Below, piece after piece: positions 33,663 to 41,330 of a stretch of 64,000 nt of DNA. The DNA is taken from NCBI GenBank assembly GCA_963617965.1, contig CAVEQO010000004.1, positions 1 to 64,000 on the forward strand. The letters run 5' to 3'. The notes beneath the pieces are model-generated. The model worked only from the letters and a program-made list of their open reading frames with translations, was not told where the DNA came from and did no database searches. The position numbers and the translations under genes are program-made. Each line of letters starts with the position of its first letter. The stretch's first letter is position 1. The DNA comes from UBA6382 sp963617965. GTDB taxonomy: Bacteria; Bacteroidota; Bacteroidia; Bacteroidales; Bacteroidaceae.

Positions 33663-34910
33663 ATGGCAATAGTTAAACCGTTTAAAGGCATCCGCCCTCC
33701 CAAGGAATTGGTGGAAGAGGTGGAGAGCCGTCCCTATGATGTACTGGATTCGGAAGAAGCGAGGGCAGAGGCCGACGGCAACGAGAAATCGCTGTATCAC
33801 ATAATCAAGCCTGAAATCAATTTCCCTGCCGGTACGTCGGAATACGCCCCCGAGGTCTACGAGAGTGCAGCACAGCATTTCAGAAAGTTTCTGGAAAAAG
33901 GCTGGCTGAAACAGGATGCGGAAGAGAACTACTATCTTTACGCACAGACAATGAACGGAAAGACCCAATACGGTCTTGTGGTATGCGCCCATGTGTCGGA
34001 TTACTTGAACGGCGCAATAAAAAAGCATGAATTGACCCGCAAGGACAAGGAAGAGGACCGTATGAAACACGTCAGGGTGAACAATGCGAACATGGAACCC
34101 GTGTTTTTTGCCTACCCCGACAATGATACTCTTTTGGAAATCATAGGCAGGTATTCCCGGATGACCCCGGAGTATGATTTCGTTGCTCCGGGTGACGGCT
34201 TTGTACACAAGTTCTGGATCATTTCGGACGAGACCGACAAGGCCACCATAACAAAAGAGTTCGCTGACATGCCAGCACTGTATATTGCCGACGGTCATCA
34301 CCGGTCGGCCGCTGCTGCTCTGGTGGGTGCGGAGAAAGCCGCCCAGAATCCGTCAACAACCGGAAAGGAAGAATACAATTACTTCATGGCGGTATGTTTC
34401 CCCGCAAGCCAACTGACGATACTTGACTACAACAGGGTGGTGAAGGATCTCAACGGAATGACTCCGGAACGTTTTCTTGATGCCCTCTGCAAAGATTTTG
34501 TGGTTGAGGACAAGGGCTCGGAGATATACAAGCCCACCCAAATCCATGAGTTTTCACTTTATCTGGAGACGCATTGGTACAGTCTGAAGGCCAAGCCGGG
34601 AACGTATGACGACAACGATCCTATCGGTGTTCTTGACGTGGAGATCTCTTCTCGTCTGATACTGGACAAGCTTCTGGGCATAAAGGATTTGAGGACAGAC
34701 AAGCGGATAGACTTCGTAGGTGGGCTTCGTGGTCTCGGAGAATTGAAACGCCGGGTTGACAGCGGAGAGATGAAAATGGCTCTCGCCCTGTATCCTGTCA
34801 CCATGAATCAGATAATGGACATTGCCGACAGCGGCAAAATCATGCCGCCAAAGGCAACGTGGTTCGAGCCTAAACTCCGCAGCGGACTTGTCATACACAG
34901 TCTGGATTAG
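33663..34910 (+). CDS. DUF1015 protein in the serine operon, possible serine kinase
   Basis: The 415-residue cytoplasmic protein matches DUF1015. It opens with VKPFKGIRPP, has RPYDVLD, and carries YIADGHHRSAAA near residue 210. The DGHHR motif also occurs in ParB/Srx-fold free-serine kinases (SerK of Thermococcus, SbnI). The gene lies 10 bases after serA, so a role with serine or phosphoserine is a strong contextual guess. No separate phosphoserine phosphatase gene lies in the cluster. The enzymatic role is inferred and is not shown by the sequence. Confidence 0.85.
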   Translation: MAIVKPFKGIRPPKELVEEVESRPYDVLDSEEARAEADGNEKSLYHIIKPEINFPAGTSEYAPEVYESAAQHFRKFLEKGWLKQDAEENYYLYAQTMNGKTQYGLVVCAHVSDYLNGAIKKHELTRKDKEEDRMKHVRVNNANMEPVFFAYPDNDTLLEIIGRYSRMTPEYDFVAPGDGFVHKFWIISDETDKATITKEFADMPALYIADGHHRSAAAALVGAEKAAQNPSTTGKEEYNYFMAVCFPASQLTILDYNRVVKDLNGMTPERFLDALCKDFVVEDKGSEIYKPTQIHEFSLYLETHWYSLKAKPGTYDDNDPIGVLDVEISSRLILDKLLGIKDLRTDKRIDFVGGLRGLGELKRRVDSGEMKMALALYPVTMNQIMDIADSGKIMPPKATWFEPKLRSGLVIHSLD

Positions 34911-34993
34911 TTTTTGCCAAAACGGGGGTCTTCAGAGGCGTGGTTGGCACGGCTCTGAAGATGCCCGTCTTGTTTTACAACAGGTTTCGTGTA

Positions 34994-35983
34994 ATGAAGG
35001 AAATACATAAGGTCAACTGGGGATTTGTAGGTTGCGGCGAGGTCACGGAAAAGAAAAGCGGTCCGGCTTTCCGTCTGGTGGAGGACTCTGACGTGGTTGC
35101 TGTGATGAGCCGAAGCCGCGACAAGGCAGAGTCTTATGCCCGTCGGCATAATGTGAACAAATTTTATACGGACGCAACGGAGCTGATAAACGCTCCAGAG
35201 GTCAATGCCGTTTATATCGCGACACCTCCGTCAACGCATGCCACGTTTGCGATAATGGCCCTGAAGGCGGGAAAGCCGGCTTACGTGGAAAAGCCATTGT
35301 CGTCGAACTATCAGGACTGTCTTCGTATCAACCGTATTTCCCAACAAACAGGTGTGCCTTGTTTTGTGGCGTATTACCGCAGAGAATTACCCTATTTCAA
35401 AAAGGTCAAACAGTTGATTGAGGATGGTGCCGTAGGGGAAGTCATCAATGTGCAGATCCGATTTTCAGTCCCGCCACGCGATTTAGACTACAACAGCCAC
35501 AATCTTCCCTGGCGTGTCCTTCCGGATATTGCCGGCGGCGGTTATTTCTATGATCTCGCCCCTCATCAGATAGATCTCCTACAGTGTCTGTTCGGACATA
35601 TTGTAGAGGCTACGGGATATTGTACCAACAGGGGAGGACTGTATGAATCGGAAGATACTGTCAGTGCGTGCTTCCGTTTTTTCAGTGGTTTGCCCGGTTC
35701 CGGCTCATGGTGTTTCGTCGGGCACGAATCCGCAAAGGAAGACCGCATAGAAATCATAGGCAACAAAGGCAGTCTGCGCTTTTCGGTATTCACCTACGAG
35801 CCTATTACACTGTATAATGAAAAAGGGCAGGAGGTGTTTGTGGTTGACAATCCCCGTTATGTCCAGTTGCCGTTGATAACGCAGGTCGTAGAACACCTGC
35901 AACACAAATCCATTTGCAGTTGTGATTCAATAAGCGCGACTTCCGCCAATTGGGTAATGGACAGGATTCTGGGGAAGATATAA
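34994..35983 (+). CDS. Gfo/Idh/MocA-family oxidoreductase
   Basis: The 329-residue protein has an N-terminal Rossmann fold (VNWGFVGCGEVTEKKSGP, residues 6-23) and AVYIATPPSTHATF. The signature EKPLSS (Glu-Lys-Pro) sits near residue 100, where Lys is the likely catalytic residue. GGGYFYDLAPHQIDLLQ provides the conserved His of the C-terminal domain. The family oxidises or reduces sugars and related polyols with NAD(P). The substrate is unknown. The frame opens at 34940, but the ATG at 34994 matches family length. Its stop overlaps the ATG of the DUF4421 gene (TAATG). Confidence 0.92.
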   Translation: MKEIHKVNWGFVGCGEVTEKKSGPAFRLVEDSDVVAVMSRSRDKAESYARRHNVNKFYTDATELINAPEVNAVYIATPPSTHATFAIMALKAGKPAYVEKPLSSNYQDCLRINRISQQTGVPCFVAYYRRELPYFKKVKQLIEDGAVGEVINVQIRFSVPPRDLDYNSHNLPWRVLPDIAGGGYFYDLAPHQIDLLQCLFGHIVEATGYCTNRGGLYESEDTVSACFRFFSGLPGSGSWCFVGHESAKEDRIEIIGNKGSLRFSVFTYEPITLYNEKGQEVFVVDNPRYVQLPLITQVVEHLQHKSICSCDSISATSANWVMDRILGKI

Positions 35984-37134
35984 TGACGGTACAGTGTGTG
36001 ATGACGAGTAAGATCCTTTTTGTAGCCGTATGGCTGTTTGTTTTCTGCTCATGTACCAAGGCTGCTGCCGATACTGTTGCCGTTGCCGGGGGGGCGTGTG
36101 ACGGTGACAGTGCCGTTATTCTTGACACAGGCAAAAAGAAGAAAGGAAATTTCTTTGTCAGAATATTGAGGAAAGCACTGGAGGTTGACACCAACTATAT
36201 TGAACGGGACAAGTACAACGTCACGCTGAAGACACAGGCGGACTGGCGCTACAAGCAGATACGGCTGAGCGGTTCCGATGACAACGGGCATGGCCAGTCC
36301 CTGTATTTCAGTCCACACTCTCAGGTCACCATTGGCCCCTATGCAAGTTGCAGCCTGCTTTCACTCGGTTGGACGATTGACATCGGATCAAAACTTACCA
36401 CGCACAATTCCAATGTATATATGTCTATCTATGCACCGATGATAGGAATAGACTATTATTATGAGAATGACGTAAACGGCTACAGAATACGAAAGCTGAA
36501 AGGATTTGACGGGGCAGTTACGGAACAGAGCAGAGACATGTCGTTTCCGGGTCTTTCTTCAGACATGACCTATATCCATGCTTATTATATCTTCAACCAC
36601 CGCCATTTTTCCTATCCGGCGGCTTACAGCCATTCCTCTGTGCAACGCCGCACAAGCGGTGGGCTAATCTTGGGCTATTCCTATTCCAGACAGTTTGTGG
36701 AGTTTGACTATGAGCAGCTGCCATCGCCATTTCATGATGAAGACGGCGGTGTTGCCATAAATGACGCCTTGAAAGTAAAGGAAATACGCTACATAAACCA
36801 TTCGGTGTCCCTCGGCTACAGTTTCAATTGGGTCGTTGCCCGCAACCTGCTGTTCAACGTGACGGCATCGCCGTCAATCGGCTACAATTTCACGAAAGGG
36901 GAAAAGCCGACCGCCGAAATGCTGTATCGGCTCAGGAACATAAACTTCGACTTTGTGGGAAGACTTGCTTTTGTGTGGAACACAAACCACATGTTTGCGG
37001 GCGGTTCTTTCACTGCCCATACCTATGCTTACAGGAAACCCACATTCTCGTGCCAGAACTCCCTTTTCTCTGCACAGGTCTATATGGGCATAAACCTGTG
37101 GCGCAAGAAAGCCAAAAACAACAGAAATGATTAA
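35983..37134 (+). CDS. DUF4421 outer-membrane-type protein
   Basis: The 383-residue product begins with a hydrophobic signal (KILFVAVWLFVFCSC). The final Cys may be a lipobox cysteine, though the preceding residues are not ideal. The body shows alternating aromatic strands (YFSPHSQVTIGPYASCSLLSLGW as separate strands) and GLILGYSYSRQFVEFDYEQ, and resembles the Bacteroidota family DUF4421, thought to be an outer-membrane barrel. The start overlaps the previous stop (TAATG), implying coupling. A second ATG at 36001 is an alternative start closer to the signal peptide. Function unknown. Confidence 0.8.
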   Translation: MTVQCVMTSKILFVAVWLFVFCSCTKAAADTVAVAGGACDGDSAVILDTGKKKKGNFFVRILRKALEVDTNYIERDKYNVTLKTQADWRYKQIRLSGSDDNGHGQSLYFSPHSQVTIGPYASCSLLSLGWTIDIGSKLTTHNSNVYMSIYAPMIGIDYYYENDVNGYRIRKLKGFDGAVTEQSRDMSFPGLSSDMTYIHAYYIFNHRHFSYPAAYSHSSVQRRTSGGLILGYSYSRQFVEFDYEQLPSPFHDEDGGVAINDALKVKEIRYINHSVSLGYSFNWVVARNLLFNVTASPSIGYNFTKGEKPTAEMLYRLRNINFDFVGRLAFVWNTNHMFAGGSFTAHTYAYRKPTFSCQNSLFSAQVYMGINLWRKKAKNNRND

Positions 37135-37139
37135 CTTTG
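37132..37139 (+). promoter_or_regulatory. Possible promoter -7 box of the AICAR transformylase gene
   Basis: TAACTTTG fits the consensus, and its TAA is the stop codon of the DUF4421 gene. No clear -33 element. It would give a leader of about 20 bases. Confidence 0.42.
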
Positions 37140-37165
37140 TACCGTAAACCCAGTAATAGCCAAAC

Positions 37166-38347
37166 ATGAAAGAACTACAGTTGAAATACGGATGCAATCC
37201 AAACCAGAAACCAGCCCGCATTTTTATGAACGATGGGGAGTTGCCGGTAAAGGTGCTTAACGGTCGCCCCGGATACATTAATTTTCTTGACGCACTGAAC
37301 AGCTGGCAACTTGTCAGGGAACTGAAGTTGGCAACGGGCGTTCCGTCGGCCGCAAGTTTCAAGCATGTCAGTCCTGCCGGTGCGGCCATAGGTCTGCCGC
37401 TGAGCGAGGTTGAGAAGAAGATATATTTTGCGGACGATCTTGATGTGGAGCTCACTCCTGTGGCCAATGCATATATACGCGCACGAGGATCAGACAGGAT
37501 GTCAAGCTACGGTGATTTCATTGCACTGAGTGATGTCTGTGACGAGGCAACGGCAACAGTTGTCAAGCGTGAGGTGTCGGATGGCATCATTGCTCCCGGC
37601 TATACCGACAAAGCCCTTGAAATTCTCCGGGAAAAACGTAAAGGCACATACAATGTCATACAAATAGACCCGTCATATTCTCCGGAGCAGATAGAACGCA
37701 AACAGGTGTTCGGCATCGTTTTCGAGCAGGGCCGCAACGAAATTGACTTATGCGGGGAGAACCTGTTTGAGAACATTCCCACACAAAACAAGTGTTTTTC
37801 CGAGGAGGCAAAACGTGACTTGAAGATTGCGCTTATCACTTTGAAATATACTCAGAGCAACTCTGTCTGTTATGTCAAAAACGGCCAGGCCATCGGAATC
37901 GGTGCGGGTCAGCAGAGCAGGATACACTGCACTCGTCTTGCAGGAAACAAAGCCGACATATGGTGGTTGCGCCAGCATCCGAAGGTGCTGAACTTGCCGT
38001 GGATTGAAAAAATCAGACGCGCAGACAGGGACAACACCATTGACGTGTATATATCTGATGACTATGAAGATGTCCTTTGCGACGGGACTTGGCAGACGTT
38101 CTTCAAAAACAGGCCGGCACCTCTCACGCGGGAGGAAAAGAAACTATGGATATCGAAGAACTCTGACGTCTGTCTGGGTTCGGATGCGTTCTTCCCGTTT
38201 GGCGACAATATCGAGCGCGCCCACAAGAGTGGGGTGAGGTATATTGCCCAAGCTGGCGGAAGTGTGAGGGATGACAATGTGATAGACGTTTGCGACAAAT
38301 ACGGCATTGCCATGGCCTTTACAGGAATAAGGCTGTTTCACCATTGA
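37166..38347 (+). CDS. AICAR transformylase domain protein (stand-alone)
   Basis: The 393-residue enzyme corresponds to the C-terminal domain of PurH. That domain transfers a formyl group from 10-formyl-tetrahydrofolate to AICAR in purine synthesis. It starts with LQLKYGCNPNQKPA and has the catalytic Lys-His in FKHVSPAGAA (position about 68; most relatives read KHxNPxG). It also has YTQSNSVCYVKNGQAIGIGAGQQSR and ends with SDAFFPFGDN...GSVRDDNVID. The IMP cyclohydrolase domain of bifunctional PurH is absent, so a partner enzyme must exist elsewhere or this is a second copy. The gene symbol is left open because purH denotes the fused form. Confidence 0.9.
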   Translation: MKELQLKYGCNPNQKPARIFMNDGELPVKVLNGRPGYINFLDALNSWQLVRELKLATGVPSAASFKHVSPAGAAIGLPLSEVEKKIYFADDLDVELTPVANAYIRARGSDRMSSYGDFIALSDVCDEATATVVKREVSDGIIAPGYTDKALEILREKRKGTYNVIQIDPSYSPEQIERKQVFGIVFEQGRNEIDLCGENLFENIPTQNKCFSEEAKRDLKIALITLKYTQSNSVCYVKNGQAIGIGAGQQSRIHCTRLAGNKADIWWLRQHPKVLNLPWIEKIRRADRDNTIDVYISDDYEDVLCDGTWQTFFKNRPAPLTREEKKLWISKNSDVCLGSDAFFPFGDNIERAHKSGVRYIAQAGGSVRDDNVIDVCDKYGIAMAFTGIRLFHH

Positions 38348-38366
38348 TTTTGTCTGCCGAGAGAAG

Positions 38367-38576
38367 ATGACAGAAGATGAGTTACAGAGAGCCATGCTTA
38401 GCGGCATTTCGTTTAAAGGCCTTTCAAAAAAGTCGCCGGGCAACGCCAGTTCCGTCAAAACGAAAGCAAAGAAAAAAACGTACATCACGGGTCAGCATGG
38501 TTCCGGATCTGCGAAGATGAAAGCCAAAATCCGCGAAAAACGCGCCAACAGACACAAACCCAAAGCGGTCAAGTGA
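38367..38576 (+). CDS. Small lysine-rich hypothetical protein
   Basis: The 69-residue product starts 19 bases after the AICAR transformylase gene. An acidic first helix (MTEDELQRAM) leads into a strongly basic tail rich in Lys, Arg, Ser and Gly, suggesting RNA or DNA contact. I do not recognise a family. Its last codons form the left arm of a long palindrome, so the C-terminal residues follow the DNA structure. It could be a genuine small protein translated with the upstream gene. Confidence 0.55.
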   Translation: MTEDELQRAMLSGISFKGLSKKSPGNASSVKTKAKKKTYITGQHGSGSAKMKAKIREKRANRHKPKAVK

Positions 38577-38603
38577 CCGGCTTTGGGTTTGTGTCTGTTG
38601 GCG
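38543..38603. repeat. Long near-perfect palindrome over the end of the small ORF
   Basis: A 24-bp outer stem (38543-38566 with 38580-38603) and a 5-bp inner stem (ggtca/tgacc) close on a 2-base loop, with one bulged G. It lies between convergent genes, as terminators do. No U-tract follows on plus, and the minus side is not U-rich, so its mode of action is unclear. Confidence 0.75.
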
Positions 38604-38615
38604 GCAATAGGATTC

Positions 38616-39986
38616 TCAATCTCCTGTTGCCGTTTTCCTGCTTTTCCCCTTGCTCCCTCCCTTTGGCTTTGGAACTTCCTTGTCCTTGTTGGCCTTAAGG
38701 AGTTGCAGGGTTTTCTGTAGCTTTTCTATTTCCTTGTCCTTGAGCGTCAGCTCCTCTTCCTGATTACGGATGGTGGTAAGCAGTGCCGACAACTCCTCGT
38801 TGTCAGTGTCCGGGTAGAGGTTGTTCACTCTGGTGGTGAAGTCGGAAATAATATTCATGTAGTTTGTGAACGCATCGTATGGGGAGTCGTAGATGCCCCT
38901 GTAAGCGCCTTCGCTGCTTGGTTTTGTCGACATAAACCTGAAATTGTTGGTTGCCTGCAGGTAGTCCCAGTCCTGTTTTATCCGTTTGTCGTTGAGTATC
39001 TGTACGCGCTCTGCAATTTTGTACAGTTTGTTGAACGCCTCGCGCTGCATATCATTACCAAGCCACGGAGATATGTCGCGTTCTTCGTCAACCCATGTCA
39101 CCGGATACTGGGCATTGAACGTGTCCGCCGCCTTGAACTTGGCGCATATTTCCGATGGGGTGGAGAATGTGATGCCCCTCTCTTTTGCCTGTGCAGGCAA
39201 TGCTTTCATGAACTCAAGGATGTTGCTTGACAGGGGCTGGAACACGCCCAACGCACACAACTCCATAAAGATGTTGTATATCTGCTCCTCCTGAGGCTGG
39301 GACGCAATCCAGTTCATGTAGGTATCGGCAAAGAGCGGATATTCCTGCCAACTGGAGTCGTTGAACCGGTATGAGATGTCTTCGCTAAGGCTGTGGTCTC
39401 TCAACAGCAGTTTCAACTTTGGCGCCAGACCGCAGCTGTAGAGAAAATGGGGGCTTTTCCATCCTAAGATATGTTTGGCTCCTTCTGTAATCATGCCCTT
39501 GAACCCCATCTCGTATACCATCCTGCCGATGTCATCGGTGTAGATCAATGCGGAATTACGGAAAATCTTGGGCTGTGCACCGAAAACGTTCTTGACTTTG
39601 TCACACAGATGCTTGACTTCCTGTTTGAAACAGTGCTCATTTGCCAATGACGAAAGTCCATGGCTGTAGGTTTCCGCCAGAATTTCGCAGCATCCTGTTG
39701 AAACAAGCTTCTGGATAAGCTCAATGACTTGTGGCGCATGTATTTCAAGTAGCTCGATTGAGCATCCCGACAAGGAAAGCGCACATTTGAAGAATCCCTT
39801 GTTTTCTTCCGCCATCTCTATGAGAGTCTTTAGTGAAGGGATATAGGATTTTTCGGCTGTGTCAACGATGCTGCGCTCATTCTCGTAGTCGTCATAATAA
39901 TAATGGTCTGTACCGATGTCAAAGAAGCGATATCGTTTGAGATGGATGTTCTGGTGTATTTCAAAATATAGGCAGATGGTTTTCAT
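38616..39986 (-). CDS. GH57-family alpha-glucan hydrolase
   Basis: The 456-residue protein starts CLYFEIHQNIHLKRYRFFDI, which holds the conserved His of GH57 motif 1. EILAETYSHGLSSLAN contains the ETYSH core typical of the family. A C-terminal coiled coil with heptads (NQEEELTLKDKEIEKLQKT) ends in a basic tail. GH57 covers alpha-amylase, amylopullulanase, branching and 4-alpha-glucanotransferase activities; which one applies is not clear. It lies third in a minus-strand run after the debranching enzyme and the GT4 synthase, so glycogen is the likely substrate. No signal peptide is seen, so it is cytoplasmic. Confidence 0.9.
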   Translation of the reverse strand: MKTICLYFEIHQNIHLKRYRFFDIGTDHYYYDDYENERSIVDTAEKSYIPSLKTLIEMAEENKGFFKCALSLSGCSIELLEIHAPQVIELIQKLVSTGCCEILAETYSHGLSSLANEHCFKQEVKHLCDKVKNVFGAQPKIFRNSALIYTDDIGRMVYEMGFKGMITEGAKHILGWKSPHFLYSCGLAPKLKLLLRDHSLSEDISYRFNDSSWQEYPLFADTYMNWIASQPQEEQIYNIFMELCALGVFQPLSSNILEFMKALPAQAKERGITFSTPSEICAKFKAADTFNAQYPVTWVDEERDISPWLGNDMQREAFNKLYKIAERVQILNDKRIKQDWDYLQATNNFRFMSTKPSSEGAYRGIYDSPYDAFTNYMNIISDFTTRVNNLYPDTDNEELSALLTTIRNQEEELTLKDKEIEKLQKTLQLLKANKDKEVPKPKGGSKGKSRKTATGD

Positions 39987-40039
39987 AACTGTTATTGTTT
40001 GTTGGGTTTCTTTATTTTATTGCAAATGTTTCTGCGGCA

Positions 40040-41314
40040 TTACAGGCCTAACAGCCTTTTGTAGTGCTTGTAGATGCGCTGACCTACCTTTTCCCATGTA
40101 ATGCTGTTGACTTCGTCGCGTCCCTCGCGTTCAAGGTAATCGTGAAATTCATCATTTGTACACAGGGAGTGTATGGCATCCGCCATGGCCTCAATGTCCC
40201 AATAGTCTGTCTTTATACAGTTCTTCAGGATTTCGCCGCATCCGGACTGCTTTGATATTATGCTGGGGACACCCGACTGCATAGCTTCAAGCGGCGAAAT
40301 GCCAAAAGGCTCGCTTACCGACGGCATTACATAGACATCACTGTGCCGAAATGTTTCATACACAGCGTCTCCGTTCATGAACCCCGGGAAATGGACACGG
40401 TCGGCAATCCCTTTTTGGGCGGCAAGGTTTATCATCGCGTTCATCATGTCGCCAGACCCAGCCATGCAAAACCTTATGTTTCTGGTTCTGTCGACAACCA
40501 TCTTGGCTGCTTCAATGAAATATTCCGGTCCTTTCTGCATCGTGATTCGTCCGAGGAAAGTAACGACTTTCTCTTTTTTCTCCCGGAAAGGTTGCCGCTG
40601 TTCAACAATTCTCTGCACGCGTTCAGGCAGCGGATAGACAGCATTGTGTATGGCAAAGCATTTGTTGGCATCTTGGTGGTAGTGGTTGATAACGGTTTGC
40701 CGTGTCAGCTCGCTGACGCACATGATACAGTCGGCATGATCCATACCGTCTTTTTCAATGCTGTATACCGTTGGGTTGGCATGCCCTCTGGACCTGTCGA
40801 ATTCCGTGGCATGTACGTGTATCACCAGTGGCTTTCCCGAAATTTGTTTTGCATGAATACCTGCTGGATAGGTAAGCCAGTCGTGTGCATGGATAATGTC
40901 AAATGTCTGTTGGCGCGCCACGACTCCCGCAACGATGGAGTAGTTGTTGATTTCCTCCTGCAGGTTATCCGGGTATCTGCCGGAGAACTCTATGGCTCCG
41001 ATGTCGTTTGTGCCGATATAGCGGAAATCCGAATAGATATGATCCCGCAGGGCGTAATAGAGTTCCGGAGTCATCCGGTTGCCAAGTCGGCCAGTCAGCC
41101 AGTCTTTGTCAATGTCATGCCAGACTACAGGCACGTGGTTCATGGCAATGATGTCAAGGAAACTCTTGTCTTCATCGCCGTGTGGGGCGGGAAGGCAAAA
41201 TGTGATGCTTATGTCTCCTTGTGCAGCGAGCCCTTTTGTCAGACCGTAGCTTGCCGTGCCAAGTCCGCCTAAAATATGTGGAGGGAATTCCCAACCGAAC
41301 ATTAATACCTTCAT
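40040..41314 (-). CDS. GT4 glycosyltransferase (glycogen synthase-like)
   Basis: The 424-residue GT-B enzyme begins KVLMFGWEFPPHILGGLGTA, where the Gly-rich loop binds the donor nucleotide-sugar. Next are DIIHAHDWLTYPAG and the C-terminal donor site SEPFGISPLEAMQSGVP, the E-x7-E motif. Bacteroidota glycogen clusters carry this GT4 synthase between a debranching enzyme and a GH57 gene, which fits here. The upstream ATG at 41356 would overlap the debranching enzyme gene; 41314 gives a 16-base gap and the expected start. Confidence 0.93.
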   Translation of the reverse strand: MKVLMFGWEFPPHILGGLGTASYGLTKGLAAQGDISITFCLPAPHGDEDKSFLDIIAMNHVPVVWHDIDKDWLTGRLGNRMTPELYYALRDHIYSDFRYIGTNDIGAIEFSGRYPDNLQEEINNYSIVAGVVARQQTFDIIHAHDWLTYPAGIHAKQISGKPLVIHVHATEFDRSRGHANPTVYSIEKDGMDHADCIMCVSELTRQTVINHYHQDANKCFAIHNAVYPLPERVQRIVEQRQPFREKKEKVVTFLGRITMQKGPEYFIEAAKMVVDRTRNIRFCMAGSGDMMNAMINLAAQKGIADRVHFPGFMNGDAVYETFRHSDVYVMPSVSEPFGISPLEAMQSGVPSIISKQSGCGEILKNCIKTDYWDIEAMADAIHSLCTNDEFHDYLEREGRDEVNSITWEKVGQRIYKHYKRLLGL

Positions 41315-41330
41315 GTTTATCAGATTGGAA

